From positions 1 to 64,000 of the IMG/VR virus record IMGVR_UViG_3300031576_000013: a DNA stretch of 64,000 nt, one strand, 5' to 3'. The position numbers and the translations under genes are program-made. The notes beneath the pieces were generated by a model that saw nothing but the letters and a program-made list of their open reading frames with translations, did not search any database and was not told where the DNA came from. Origin of the DNA: a virus. Shown here piece after piece: positions 21,427 to 30,280 of this stretch. Each line of letters begins with the position of its first letter. Within the stretch, counting starts at the first letter, position 1.

Positions 21427-22740
21427 TTACGGAGTCACGGTCACGTTCCACGTAGCCGGTGTGATCGGCACGCCCGACGTATTTCGGATACCGACCGTGA
21501 CGTGTACGACGAGCGCCTGCCCGATCGTCAACGCCGCTGACGGTGTAAACTGAACCTTCGTGTTGCCTGCCAGAAACGTGAAGCCGCCGGTCGCGAGTGG
21601 AACGCCTCCCACCGTGATGAACATGGTCGACGTCGTCACGCTTGCAGGGTCGATCGCCGAGGAAAATGTCACCTCGAACGTCGGCGGGTTCGGTCCTGGT
21701 GCGACCGACCAGATGCTCGCTATCGGGTAACCTGGTGTCGCTTGATCCGGCGAATTGATCGTGATGTCTGAGATCGTCGGTCCTACTTCCAGTGCGCCGA
21801 AGTCGATTGGATATATGTCGTTCGGTTTATCCTCGATCAACGAAAGGCGTACGGCCAGATCGCGAAAACCACCAAGATCCGGAATGTGCATCTTCAGGTC
21901 GGTTCGATAAAACGGTTCTTGGGCCGGGTGCTGGACCACCCGTGATCGTGTGACGAGCCCCGCACCCGTATCGATCATCAATGAAACCTTCCACCGATAT
22001 CCCTTCAAGAACGCCGTGATTGCGCCGCCCGACTCCATCACCAAGGCGGCCCCCGGTCTCTTGACCAGCAGTTGTCGGGCGAGGCCGTTGGTCGGGTTGA
22101 GCCTACCGAGAATTCGGTACGTGCCATTGTTCACGCCGCCGCCAGCAACGCCGCCGGTCACCACGATTTCGCGGCCCACGTCAGCCTCGCTGAGACCAGG
22201 CGAGACTATGAGCCTCTCTCCAACACCGACCTTGCCGCCGCCGGCGTAGACGCCGTTGCCTGTCGATCCGTTCAGCGAGAATGCGGTCGGACTGATCACC
22301 GTGATTGTGAAACGCCCATTCGCCGCCGTGTTGCCGGTGACGAATGCGATCCCGACCTCCTGACCGGTCTCGAGCTCATGTGGCTCGGCCGTCGTGATGA
22401 CGATGGGATCGGGATGCGGCGGATTCGTTGCGCCTGTTATGGTTCCCGAGGAAGCGCTGACGATTTTAAAGCCTGCCGAGATGTCCCCACCGCTTACCAC
22501 GCTTTGCGGCTGGCGGAATCGAAGCTGGCTTCCGATCAGTCCCGTCCCCGTCGTGTCAAATGTCACCAGCGGTTTGATCTGTATGTAATCGCCGTACGCC
22601 AGGTCGTCGATTCGATCGATCGGAACGTCCCAACCGAGGCTCCAGACATAGGCCGCGTCCCCCGCTTTCGACTGCTGGGGTAGGAGCCTGCCCTGTGTCA
22701 GCCCAAGGTAGGCTGTCAACGGTGTGTTACCAGCGGCCAA
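21427..22740 (-). CDS. baseplate/fibre protein with Ig-like domain
   Basis: 437 residues with a TTG start; AGAGGGG from the adjoining dispersed repeat is the ribosome-binding site. The last 115 residues (FEVTFSSAIDPASVTTSTMF ... VHVTVGIRNTSG) form a Big_5/SbsA-type Ig-like domain. The earlier part has tandem beta-rich segments (ITTAEPHELETGQEV), also common in phage adhesins. Virion surface attachment is likely. Confidence 0.65.
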   Translation of the reverse strand: MAAGNTPLTAYLGLTQGRLLPQQSKAGDAAYVWSLGWDVPIDRIDDLAYGDYIQIKPLVTFDTTGTGLIGSQLRFRQPQSVVSGGDISAGFKIVSASSGTITGATNPPHPDPIVITTAEPHELETGQEVGIAFVTGNTAANGRFTITVISPTAFSLNGSTGNGVYAGGGKVGVGERLIVSPGLSEADVGREIVVTGGVAGGGVNNGTYRILGRLNPTNGLARQLLVKRPGAALVMESGGAITAFLKGYRWKVSLMIDTGAGLVTRSRVVQHPAQEPFYRTDLKMHIPDLGGFRDLAVRLSLIEDKPNDIYPIDFGALEVGPTISDITINSPDQATPGYPIASIWSVAPGPNPPTFEVTFSSAIDPASVTTSTMFITVGGVPLATGGFTFLAGNTKVQFTPSAALTIGQALVVHVTVGIRNTSGVPITPATWNVTVTP

Positions 22741-22741
22741 T

Positions 22742-22780
22742 GTCCCCTCTTCTGGGTTCCCGGATGACGACTACTGGCAA
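22742..22780 (+). repeat. dispersed repeat copy 9 (gene gap and ribosome-binding site)
   Basis: GTCCCCTCTTCTGGGTTCCC then GGATGACGACTACTGGCAAC. Read leftward, its AGAGGGG end is the Shine-Dalgarno sequence of the gene starting at 22740. Confidence 0.93.
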
Positions 22781-22785
22781 CTTGG

Positions 22786-23493
22786 TTACTTCTGTCTCAG
22801 CGTTTCGATTTGATCGAACGATCCACGTTTTTGAAGATCCTTCGAGAAGAAGGCGAAGCCGACGAAGCCACCAGAAAGAGGAATCGAACCGGAGTTGACG
22901 CCGAGGACATCGTCCACGACGTCGTCCATCCCGGGGACGGTTTGCCACGACGGATTCGTGACCGAATTCACGGTCAAGTCGTTGCGGAACACCTTGAGAA
23001 TGACGTCACCGTTCGAGTTGAAGATCGAATCGAGCCGAAGGTGCAGCCACGTATTCGGCTGAAATGACTCATCTGAAATGCGCAATGCGTTGGTTTGGGA
23101 CATCCCGCCGATCGGCGAACCTTTTCGCAGAACGATTCTGTGGGGATCGCTGTCCTCGAGGCCGAGCAGATAGCCGGTCTCGTTGGTCGCATTTCCCTGG
23201 AGGTTGATGAAGAACATGGGTGCGAAGTTGATTTGAGGCGTACCGCCAGACGTCCGCCGCTTGATAGCGCCGCGAATCGACCCGCCGGTGGGCGCAAGTG
23301 CATCGTTTTTGAGCGGGTTGAACTTGTCCTTGTTGACGTACAAGCCCGCAGCGCCTTCATCGATCGCGAGGCTGTTGAAGCCGAAAACGAAGTTGCCCCC
23401 ACCGTTCGGCTTGTCGTCACCGGTCGTGGCGCCCCGAACGATGACTGCCTGTGCCAAGCTGCCTGATAGCTCTGTCCAATCCGTCTCGGCCAT
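22786..23493 (-). CDS. LamG/concanavalin-like baseplate protein
   Basis: 235 residues with AAGGAG upstream. The segment TWLHLRLDSIFNSNGDVILK (about 146-165) is like the strand pair of LamG/ConA-like lectin domains, preceded by a beta-sandwich-type pattern (YLLGLEDSDPHRIVLRKG). A carbohydrate- or surface-binding baseplate decoration is inferred. Confidence 0.55.
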   Translation of the reverse strand: MAETDWTELSGSLAQAVIVRGATTGDDKPNGGGNFVFGFNSLAIDEGAAGLYVNKDKFNPLKNDALAPTGGSIRGAIKRRTSGGTPQINFAPMFFINLQGNATNETGYLLGLEDSDPHRIVLRKGSPIGGMSQTNALRISDESFQPNTWLHLRLDSIFNSNGDVILKVFRNDLTVNSVTNPSWQTVPGMDDVVDDVLGVNSGSIPLSGGFVGFAFFSKDLQKRGSFDQIETLRQK

Positions 23494-23511
23494 GATGATT
23501 TTCTCCTTGTG

Positions 23512-23997
23512 TTACAGAGGAAACGGTGGCGGCGGCCACCCTTCTTCGAAATCTTCGAACAGCTGTTTACCACCAAAGAAAGTGATTGATCCAGCCGCAG
23601 GCGGGGGCGTTGCTCCCACACCAGTCACCGCGACGCCGCCCGTGTCGCCGGCAGGGAAGAAATAAAATTCTTCACGGCCCTCTGCGGCTTTGGCTTCGAA
23701 TACGACAGGTGGCGGTATGCTCGGCGCACCGTCTTGGTCGTTGTACGTGAGCCCTACGAAAGTCGGTGTCAACGAATCGAGGCCGGGCGCCCCCACAACC
23801 GCGACCAGGGTGATCGCCTTGTCCGGCGGTGTCAGCACATCCTGTTGATTGAGGATGTTCCAATCGGGCGCGATCACGTTTCCGAATTCGACACGGTCGA
23901 AATCGGCTTTGTACAGATCCGTCGAGTCGACGAACCCGAGGATGTAGTTCTGGTTGTTCCGCCAACCAGCTTCGAATAATTCGGCCCCGAATGACAT
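23512..23997 (-). CDS. minor tail protein with FExGW repeats
   Basis: 161 residues; TAATG overlap with the preceding gene. LFEAGWRNNQNY at the start and LFEDFEEGWPPP at the end are copies of a motif found three more times in the next gene upstream. The remaining part is beta-rich. A structural baseplate role is inferred from position and repeats. Confidence 0.6.
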   Translation of the reverse strand: MSFGAELFEAGWRNNQNYILGFVDSTDLYKADFDRVEFGNVIAPDWNILNQQDVLTPPDKAITLVAVVGAPGLDSLTPTFVGLTYNDQDGAPSIPPPVVFEAKAAEGREEFYFFPAGDTGGVAVTGVGATPPPAAGSITFFGGKQLFEDFEEGWPPPPFPL

Positions 23998-24851
23998 TAC
24001 GAGAAAATCGCCCTTTCTAGCTCGAGTCCAGGTTCGCCTTCGAGTTGAATCTTGCCAGTCCCTACGATCTTGACAACGGCGGTTACGTCCCGAATTCCGG
24101 TGTTACCCAGGATGGTTGATGTCACGACCGTCACGACCGAGCCGACAGGCTTACCGCGAACGTCGGTGGAAGCCGCGACAACGAACGGCGTACCGTCGGC
24201 CAGAGTCAAAGAAATGTTGAATGCGGCGTCGTCAGATGTGGGTGTGTCGATGACCTTGCCGATCAATCTGTAGTTTGCGTACTGACCAGCTACATGCGCG
24301 TCGTCGTCGACGAAGGTATTTGGGCCGACATCGAAAACGCCGAATACGATGTTCTCGTACACGGAATTTCCCGTAAAGGTTAGCGGCACGGTTCCAGGCC
24401 AACCGCCTTCGAAGTTCTCGAACAGCCGCGATCCGGCGAACACGGCAGTTTCGGTTGCGAGTGCGTCGAAGTTTTCGAGCAACCCGACTTCATTTCCTTT
24501 CCACCCGTTCTCGAAAGTCTCGCTAGGTATTCCGAAGAAGAATGCGGCGCGCAGTAAACTTCCGGAGATCGCGAATAGAAAGTCTTCGTTCGACTTCCAT
24601 CCCTGCGCGAAGTCTTCGAAGGCGGTTCCGAAGCCCGCTTCGCTCTGAAGGATGATGGTCCCATCGGGTTGCGCGATCGGATGAACCCCGAGTGGTACGC
24701 CGATCGGGATGAATGAGACCAGGATGTTCAGCCCTGGTTTGAAAAAGGTGGCGTACTCGACGAACGAAGAAACGACTTCGTGGAGCCAATCCTGGGCCGC
24801 ACCGGGTTCGGATCCCGGTTCTTCGAACGACGGATTTATGATCTCTGCCAT
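23997..24851 (-). CDS. minor tail protein with FExGW repeats
   Basis: 284 residues, lying directly after baseplate J. FEDFAQGWKSNEDF, TFENGWKGNEVG and LFENFEGGWPGT recur at about residues 80-145. The C-terminal 130 residues are a beta-rich domain (YANYRLIGKVIDTPTSDD). The repeats suggest a string of small identical modules, perhaps for trimer or fibre contact. Confidence 0.6.
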   Translation of the reverse strand: MAEIINPSFEEPGSEPGAAQDWLHEVVSSFVEYATFFKPGLNILVSFIPIGVPLGVHPIAQPDGTIILQSEAGFGTAFEDFAQGWKSNEDFLFAISGSLLRAAFFFGIPSETFENGWKGNEVGLLENFDALATETAVFAGSRLFENFEGGWPGTVPLTFTGNSVYENIVFGVFDVGPNTFVDDDAHVAGQYANYRLIGKVIDTPTSDDAAFNISLTLADGTPFVVAASTDVRGKPVGSVVTVVTSTILGNTGIRDVTAVVKIVGTGKIQLEGEPGLELERAIFS

Positions 24852-24860
24852 GTTATTCGA

Positions 24861-26414
24861 TCATGCGAGCGGCAGGCTCGTTTCCGCATTGATCAACGTG
24901 ACCGTTCCTAGACTTGGGAACTGACGCAGCCCGATCGTCACGCTGGTCCGGCTGCCGTTGAGTAGCAGGCCGTTCGCGCCCTCATCGACTTTTCGGAGCC
25001 CGGGCACGTCCCGGATCGCGTTCAATACGTCGCTCCACGCGATTTCGGCAATCGACGTACCCTGCGAGTTCTTCAAGTTGACACCAAAATCGATGTCGGG
25101 ATTCGGGCTTTGATCTTCGAGCGTCGCCGCGAAGAAATCATCCAACGCCGCGCGGATATCGGCATCGACGTCCACTGCAACTGCGCCTGGTTTCAAGTGG
25201 ACCTTGGCGGACACGTCGATGGTCTTGAAGGTGACTGCTATTACGTTGACCTGGAACGTGATCGTGGCGGGCTTCTCGACCGTCACCTTGTCGAGTACTT
25301 CGGCCAGTAACTGGGAGTCGGGAATTGCCGGTTCGAAACGACCTGAAGGAAGTTGCGGACCGAGCGCAACGATGACGAGAAAACCCTGGTTTTCGAGCAC
25401 GGCCGGATCCTCGTTCGAGGTGACCATCAATGCGCGAGCCACGCCGCCAACTTCCAGGGCGTGGGTTTCGAAGTCGGTACGTGAGACCGTGCGAGTCAGC
25501 GCCCGCAACGAGGCCGGCGCCAGGGCACGTGCCTGAGCAACCGTCATACGGTCGGAACCGCCCGAGAACTTTTCGAGGTTCGATACCGTGACACCGGCCA
25601 CCGGATCCGTGTCTTCGTCGAGAATCGTGTCCACGATCGTTCCCAACCTGCCGGGCTCGATGTTTCCGACCGCACCTTCGGATACTTTGTAACTGACATT
25701 GATGACGCCCTCGGGAATCTTCCCCTCCGTCCCGTTGCCGAACCTGATTCGGGCACGGTCGTTCTGGTCGACCAGCACGACGAAACGGCGCCGATCGGCC
25801 GGTGTCACCTCGGTGAAGGTTTCGATCTCCGTGTACGATCCGTCGTTCGCGACGATACTCGTGCTCCCATCGAGATACGGTGTTCGTCCAAGAATGAACT
25901 CCTGGTTGGGCAGCCCGGTCGATTCGAACAGCTCTCCTTCGATGAGCTCGGTCTGTTCCGCTGCGACGTCCACAAACGTGTTACCGACCGAGATTTCCGC
26001 GTTCACCTGATTCGTCGTTCGATACGATACCGGCGTGAGCGGATCGATCGACCTCATCCGCGTCCCCGGAGGGATGATGACCTTCTTCAAGAGCGGGGCA
26101 GGAATCGAAAACCTTGCGACACCGGTCGCTTTAGTCACGCCGGTCAGCGTGAAGTTGATCAATCGCCCCAGCCGTATCGCTGAAATCCGGCGTGTCAAAG
26201 TCGGCCAGAAAGCCTCCCGCGCCTGCGCGTCCTGGTAAAAGCTGATGTTGTCTCCCACGTAGGCGAGCAATTCGACGACCAGGTTTCCAAAATTTGCGGA
26301 ATTGAAGTCGGTCCAGGTAGGAAACACCGAACGTGCGAGTCCTTGCAGCCGCAACCGCAGGCTCGCGAAATCGCGGTCCGTGTAATCAAGAATCGGTGTC
26401 GGAATCAGCGCCAT
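24861..26414 (-). CDS. baseplate J-like protein
   Basis: 517 residues from the ATG at 26414; a longer frame to 26501 would overlap gp25 and lacks a ribosome-binding site, while AGAGGGGG of the adjoining dispersed repeat stands 6 bases before this ATG. LVVELLAYVGDNISFYQDAQ (about 46-65), RARIRFGNGTEGKIPEG and DRMTVAQARALAPASLRAL are signatures of the baseplate J/gp6 family, which forms the wedge ring. It follows gp25 as in P2, Mu-like and eCIS clusters. Confidence 0.9.
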   Translation of the reverse strand: MALIPTPILDYTDRDFASLRLRLQGLARSVFPTWTDFNSANFGNLVVELLAYVGDNISFYQDAQAREAFWPTLTRRISAIRLGRLINFTLTGVTKATGVARFSIPAPLLKKVIIPPGTRMRSIDPLTPVSYRTTNQVNAEISVGNTFVDVAAEQTELIEGELFESTGLPNQEFILGRTPYLDGSTSIVANDGSYTEIETFTEVTPADRRRFVVLVDQNDRARIRFGNGTEGKIPEGVINVSYKVSEGAVGNIEPGRLGTIVDTILDEDTDPVAGVTVSNLEKFSGGSDRMTVAQARALAPASLRALTRTVSRTDFETHALEVGGVARALMVTSNEDPAVLENQGFLVIVALGPQLPSGRFEPAIPDSQLLAEVLDKVTVEKPATITFQVNVIAVTFKTIDVSAKVHLKPGAVAVDVDADIRAALDDFFAATLEDQSPNPDIDFGVNLKNSQGTSIAEIAWSDVLNAIRDVPGLRKVDEGANGLLLNGSRTSVTIGLRQFPSLGTVTLINAETSLPLA

Positions 26415-26417
26415 GAC

Positions 26418-26458
26418 TGTCCCCCTCTTCTGGGTTCCCGGATGACTGTTACCAGTCA
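26418..26458 (+). repeat. dispersed repeat copy 10 (gene gap and ribosome-binding site)
   Basis: TGTCCCCCTCTTCTGGGTT then CCCGGATGACTGTTACCAG. Read leftward it supplies the AGAGGGGG ribosome-binding site of the baseplate J gene. Confidence 0.93.
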
Positions 26459-26460
26459 CC

Positions 26461-26868
26461 TTAGATTTTGACCTCGAACGTATCAGGTCCAAGTAATACA
26501 CGGTTTCCAGCGACGTTGCGATCGATTATCGACCAATTGATCCGCGCGATCACGGTCGTATCGAAGCGGGTGACCTTCACGTCGATCACCCTGACGCGCG
26601 GCTCGAACTGTCTAATTGCGGCTTGAAGCTCCTCGGCTACCATCGCTGCAAACGATTCGGTACTCAGTTTGTGGCGCTGGCGGTCCATCGCCGCGCCGAA
26701 TGCGGGATTCCACCGGATCTCGCCTTTACGAGTTCCAATGATCTGGCGGATCGTCGAGCGGATGAGCGGCACACCGGAGCCGAAGACGAAGTCGTTCCCA
26801 CCACGCCGTTCGAGCGGGATGATCGGCCCTGCCCCGAGGAAATCTTGGGCCTGTCTGTCGGTAACCAT
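26461..26868 (-). CDS. gpW/gp25-like baseplate wedge protein
   Basis: 135 residues with AGGATTCGC upstream. VPLIRSTIRQIIGTRKGEIR, WNPAFGA and AIRQFEPRVRVIDVKV match the GPW_gp25 (T4 gp25/lysozyme-like wedge) family, which triggers sheath assembly. It stands before baseplate J, as expected. Confidence 0.9.
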   Translation of the reverse strand: MVTDRQAQDFLGAGPIIPLERRGGNDFVFGSGVPLIRSTIRQIIGTRKGEIRWNPAFGAAMDRQRHKLSTESFAAMVAEELQAAIRQFEPRVRVIDVKVTRFDTTVIARINWSIIDRNVAGNRVLLGPDTFEVKI

Positions 26869-26878
26869 TTTGCGAATC

Positions 26879-27676
26879 CTAGATGAATTTTGCCACTTTA
26901 GCGACTGTTGAATCCATCAAATCCGCCGTCTGTGTGAGGGTCGTCGAAAAGGCAGCCATTTTTTGGACTGCGTCGTTCAGGGCGGTTTGACTGGTTGTCT
27001 GTGTCGGTACGAACGGAAGGTTGGTCACCAATCCCTCGATCGTTTTTGCGAGCTGTGCCAGCTCCGGAATACGCAATCGGATGACGTTCTCGATGATCCT
27101 GATCAGCAACGCCACAAGCTTGAGGATCTGGCCCACGTCTTGGAGCGATGCCTGAGTAGCCTTTTGAACTTCGAACAGCTCGTCCTGGGCACATTGCGCC
27201 GAAACGGAGAGTTCCGGATCGTTGAGCAGCTCAGCTGTGCGTAACGCCTGAACGATCTGTTCGGTTTCGAGTATCCACCTCGCAACAACATCGGCGGTCG
27301 AGCGGATAATTGCGGACAGCAAATCCAGGATGTCTTTTACAAGGACGATATATGCAACGCCTGGTGCAATTGTCGTCAAGAAGCTGATTGCCTGTTGTAA
27401 CGTCCGGATAAGCTTTTTTATCGCCGTGATCAAATCCAGCGGCGAATCCAGACTCTTCAACATGTTGTAGATCGCGACTAAAACCTCGACGATCTTGACG
27501 ATTGTGATGATCGGGTTGAGCGCTGGCGTTGCCTGTGCCAATAAGACCATCGCGATCCCCGACGGGGTCGGAGCCGCATCTATGTCCTGCTTGATCGCAC
27601 GGAGCTGGCCGAGCCCTGGGATCGTGACGGTTCGATCCTTGAACTCGGACGGCTTTACGCAGATGACGACGGCCAT
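26879..27676 (-). CDS. helical baseplate/tail protein of unknown function
   Basis: 265 residues, starting with a small beta-rich part (VICVKPSEFKDRTVTIPGLG) followed by long hydrophobic helices (ISFLTTIAPGVAYIVLVKDI) and a helical C-terminus. Proteins of this type appear between spike and gp25 in some contractile-tail clusters; the role is unknown. It might be packaged in the tail or act in baseplate assembly. Confidence 0.65.
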   Translation of the reverse strand: MAVVICVKPSEFKDRTVTIPGLGQLRAIKQDIDAAPTPSGIAMVLLAQATPALNPIITIVKIVEVLVAIYNMLKSLDSPLDLITAIKKLIRTLQQAISFLTTIAPGVAYIVLVKDILDLLSAIIRSTADVVARWILETEQIVQALRTAELLNDPELSVSAQCAQDELFEVQKATQASLQDVGQILKLVALLIRIIENVIRLRIPELAQLAKTIEGLVTNLPFVPTQTTSQTALNDAVQKMAAFSTTLTQTADLMDSTVAKVAKFI

Positions 27677-27683
27677 GATCGTC

Positions 27684-28307
27684 TCACAACGGTTTCGGCG
27701 ATTTCAGAACGTTGCGTCCCTTGATGATGACTCGCGGTGCATCGATCTCGATCGCGCCCTTCGATTTGATCGAGATGGCGGTTGGCGCGCTGATCAGAAC
27801 CGCGTGTGCCTTGCCGTCGCCAGCCTCGGTACTGATCTCGATGAATGATTCCACCAACGAACGTTCAGCTTCGGAAACGTTCGGAAGGAGATCTTTCGAC
27901 CGCGTCTCGAAACGAAGCTTCTTCGTCCCGCCTTCTTCACGCAGCAGGATCCGGAAGGAGTCGCTCTCGAGGATGATGTTTTCGGGCTCGTAGTCGTCGC
28001 CGCGCCCCGAAGTCGGCGTCGGTCCAGGCCAGTAGACGGGCGAATCGACGTCACCGTGGATGAACCCGACGAGTACGGTCGCGCCAAGCTTAGGAACCGC
28101 CCAGGTTCCATGACGGCCGCCGCCGCTTCCGACTCCACCCGCCGATTCTGCCCACGTGCTCGCGGTCTCGTTCAAACCGGGTATGCGAACACGTACGCGT
28201 CCCCTTTTTTCAGGGTCGGCTGTACTGGTTACGACCCCCCACCAGAGGCCGTGTTCGTCGTTCCGTTCACGAGCCTCCTCTTCGTCCGGCCAGGTACCGC
28301 GCGCCAT
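27684..28307 (-). CDS. baseplate spike protein (gp5/VgrG/gpV-type)
   Basis: 207 residues. WWGVVTSTADPEKRGRVRVR (about 22-41) and LGATVLVGFIHGDVDSPVYW form the OB-fold of the gp5/VgrG spike family. The C-terminal part has the repeated short strands of a beta-helix needle (ISIKSKGAIEIDAPRVIIKG). It sits on the hub trimer at the tail tip. Its start overlaps the hub stop (TAAATG). Confidence 0.85.
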   Translation of the reverse strand: MARGTWPDEEEARERNDEHGLWWGVVTSTADPEKRGRVRVRIPGLNETASTWAESAGGVGSGGGRHGTWAVPKLGATVLVGFIHGDVDSPVYWPGPTPTSGRGDDYEPENIILESDSFRILLREEGGTKKLRFETRSKDLLPNVSEAERSLVESFIEISTEAGDGKAHAVLISAPTAISIKSKGAIEIDAPRVIIKGRNVLKSPKPL

Positions 28308-29894
28308 TTATTCGCCCCTGCGCCCGTAGCGGTTGTCGGCGTAATTGCCAGACGTGTCGTGCGACTTTCGGCCCTTGGTCTTGCGCCCGCGCTTATGGGT
28401 GGCACCACCTGCCTTGAGCAAAGCAGCAGCCTCGACGACCTTGGTGCCGGGCAGCACGAGCGCTTCTTGCTCCTTCGTGGTGGCGAATTTGCGGCTTCGA
28501 ACCTCGATGATCGGGCCGCCTGTGAACGCCTTCGTGATGGAGCCCTCGCGCTTCAGCTGAAGCTCGGTCACGTACCCGTTCGAGTCGATGGTGTGCTTCG
28601 CTTCGGTGATCAACCAGGTATCGTCGAGGATTGGCGTTTCGAAGTTCTTGAGCAGCACGGTCTGTCGTGCGAGCAAACGTGGATCTCCGACAAGCCGCAG
28701 GCGCAGCGACCACTTGCGTTTCTTCCGTTCGCGGAACAATCGATTGGCGGTCGATTCGACCTTGTCGAAGGCAGCCGGCCGAAAATCCTCGAGGACAGTG
28801 TTTGTGAGGTTTATTTGACCTTGCTTGCCGAGAGGTTTTTTACCATACAGTGCGGTGCCTTCCACGGTCTTCCTGCCTTTGGCGTTGGCTGTCGCTACGT
28901 CATTCGGAGTCGGCTCGACTTCGGTTTGATCTTGAGGCGCCGAACCGGCCGTGGCCTGTTCCTCGCTGTTTGCGAGATTGCCGGGAGCGCCGCCTTTATT
29001 TTTGGAAGTTTCGAACTTTCGGCTGCGCGCATCCTTTTGCGTACTTGGGTCGTATCCTGCTACTTCGATCCCAGCAGGTATTCCCAACGTCAGGTCCGCG
29101 TCGAAGTCGAACCCAAGAATGCTGGAGTCGTCTAGATCGATTACGACGTTCGGCGTCGCGGTATCGTCGCGCGCCGCGAACAATAAACCATCGCGCCCTA
29201 CGGCGTAAATAAGTCCATGATGATCCGCAAGCTTCTTCAAGAACTGGCCGTAGCTCATCTCGGCTGTGCGAATAATGCTTTTGTGGACGACGTCAAGCTC
29301 CTTCGGAATTTCAACGCGAGCACGCTTGGCGCCCTTTGCTGCCTCGCTGAACCCCATGCGCTTCGCGGTTTGCAGCACGATCTCGGAGAGCGGCTTGCCC
29401 TCGAACAGATCGTTTCCCGTCGGGGGCCTGGTCGTGTAGAGAATGCCCGGCGCGAGCGCCTCGATCGTCACGATGTAGCCTCGACGGCGCTTCGCCCATT
29501 TACGCCCTTGGACGAGTCCTATTTTCAGTCGGCGAACGATCAGGCGTCGTTTCTGCGACATCTTGCCGGGATAGCCCCACGAAGCGTCTATGACCGCGCC
29601 ATGTGCTAACCTGTTCGGATCGACGAACTGACCTTCGTCGTCGATGAATGACAGCTCGCAGATGTCGAGCTTCTTGTCGTTGTCGGTAAGCACAAAGCTT
29701 TGCAAACGATCGATTGACCTGACTTCGAATTCTTTCGCAAACACGTCGCTCTGGACGTTGATCGAATCAGGGAACCCAGAAACAGGCGTGATGCGCACGA
29801 CCGGGAGAAAGCGGTCATACCCCCGGTCGGAGGGATCGCCTTGACCGGCTTCCTCGGGCCGCGAAAGCGCCGGAATCGAGCTCAGGAAGGGCAT
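28308..29894 (-). CDS. baseplate hub protein (gpD/gp27-type)
   Basis: 528 residues. VVRITPVSGFPDSINV..., KKLDICELSFIDDEG and GILYTTRPPTGNDLFEGKP...SEIVLQTAKRMG fit the late-control D/VgrG N-terminal hub fold. EMSYGQFLKKLADHHGLIYA is the typical middle motif. It connects tube and spike. A partial dispersed-repeat copy at 29766 is read as PVSGFPDSI. Confidence 0.85.
   Translation of the reverse strand: MPFLSSIPALSRPEEAGQGDPSDRGYDRFLPVVRITPVSGFPDSINVQSDVFAKEFEVRSIDRLQSFVLTDNDKKLDICELSFIDDEGQFVDPNRLAHGAVIDASWGYPGKMSQKRRLIVRRLKIGLVQGRKWAKRRRGYIVTIEALAPGILYTTRPPTGNDLFEGKPLSEIVLQTAKRMGFSEAAKGAKRARVEIPKELDVVHKSIIRTAEMSYGQFLKKLADHHGLIYAVGRDGLLFAARDDTATPNVVIDLDDSSILGFDFDADLTLGIPAGIEVAGYDPSTQKDARSRKFETSKNKGGAPGNLANSEEQATAGSAPQDQTEVEPTPNDVATANAKGRKTVEGTALYGKKPLGKQGQINLTNTVLEDFRPAAFDKVESTANRLFRERKKRKWSLRLRLVGDPRLLARQTVLLKNFETPILDDTWLITEAKHTIDSNGYVTELQLKREGSITKAFTGGPIIEVRSRKFATTKEQEALVLPGTKVVEAAALLKAGGATHKRGRKTKGRKSHDTSGNYADNRYGRRGE
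29766..29788 (-). repeat. dispersed repeat copy 11 (partial, in coding sequence)
   Basis: On the minus strand CCTGTTTCTGGGTTCCCTGA; only the core is conserved. It is read as PVSGFPDS by the hub gene. Confidence 0.5.
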
Positions 29895-30242
29895 TTAAAC
29901 GGCGTCCTCGTCCCTACGAGATTCCGCCCACAGTTCCGACAGCACGAACTCCGGCGCCGGGATGTAGATGATGGTTCCGGGAACCGGCGGAATCGTCGGG
30001 TCAAGTACCGGTTCGGGTTGGAAGTCTGTCAGCACCCACCAGAGCTGTTCCGCGTTCGATACCGGGTTCAGATGTTCGAACGCGAGGCTCTGCCAAGTGT
30101 CGCCCCCTTTCGCGACTATCCTGCGCGTATCCGGTCTTGGCACGAACCGAAAAGGCTCTCGATCCAGCAGAAATCGCTGCCCGTCCGTCACACGCGTCAA
30201 GCCTGTCACCAGCAGGTGCCTTGAAAACTGACCCGGCGGCAT
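29895..30242 (-). CDS. LysM-domain tail protein
   Basis: 115 residues. GGDTWQSLAFEHLNPVSNAE (about 46-65) and PGTIIYIPAPEF (about 91-102) form a LysM fold, as in gpX/gp53 and the C-terminal part of eCIS Afp7. It binds the baseplate at the start of the tube. Its ribosome-binding site CAGGGGAG belongs to a dispersed-repeat copy. Confidence 0.8.
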   Translation of the reverse strand: MPPGQFSRHLLVTGLTRVTDGQRFLLDREPFRFVPRPDTRRIVAKGGDTWQSLAFEHLNPVSNAEQLWWVLTDFQPEPVLDPTIPPVPGTIIYIPAPEFVLSELWAESRRDEDAV

Positions 30243-30246
30243 CTAG

Positions 30247-30280
30247 ATCTCCCCTGTTCTGGGTTCCCAATGTCTGTAAC
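30247..30280 (+). repeat. dispersed repeat copy 12 (gene gap and ribosome-binding site)
   Basis: ATCTCCCCTGTTCTGGGTTC then CCAATGTCTGTAAC; it fills the gap between the LysM and CIS-tube-like genes and supplies the ribosome-binding site CAGGGGAG on the leftward strand. Confidence 0.9.

Noticed and set aside
28056-29135. Rightward 359-residue frame opposite the hub and spike genes
   Set aside because: It spans two well-recognised leftward virion genes and their junction and shows no motif of its own.
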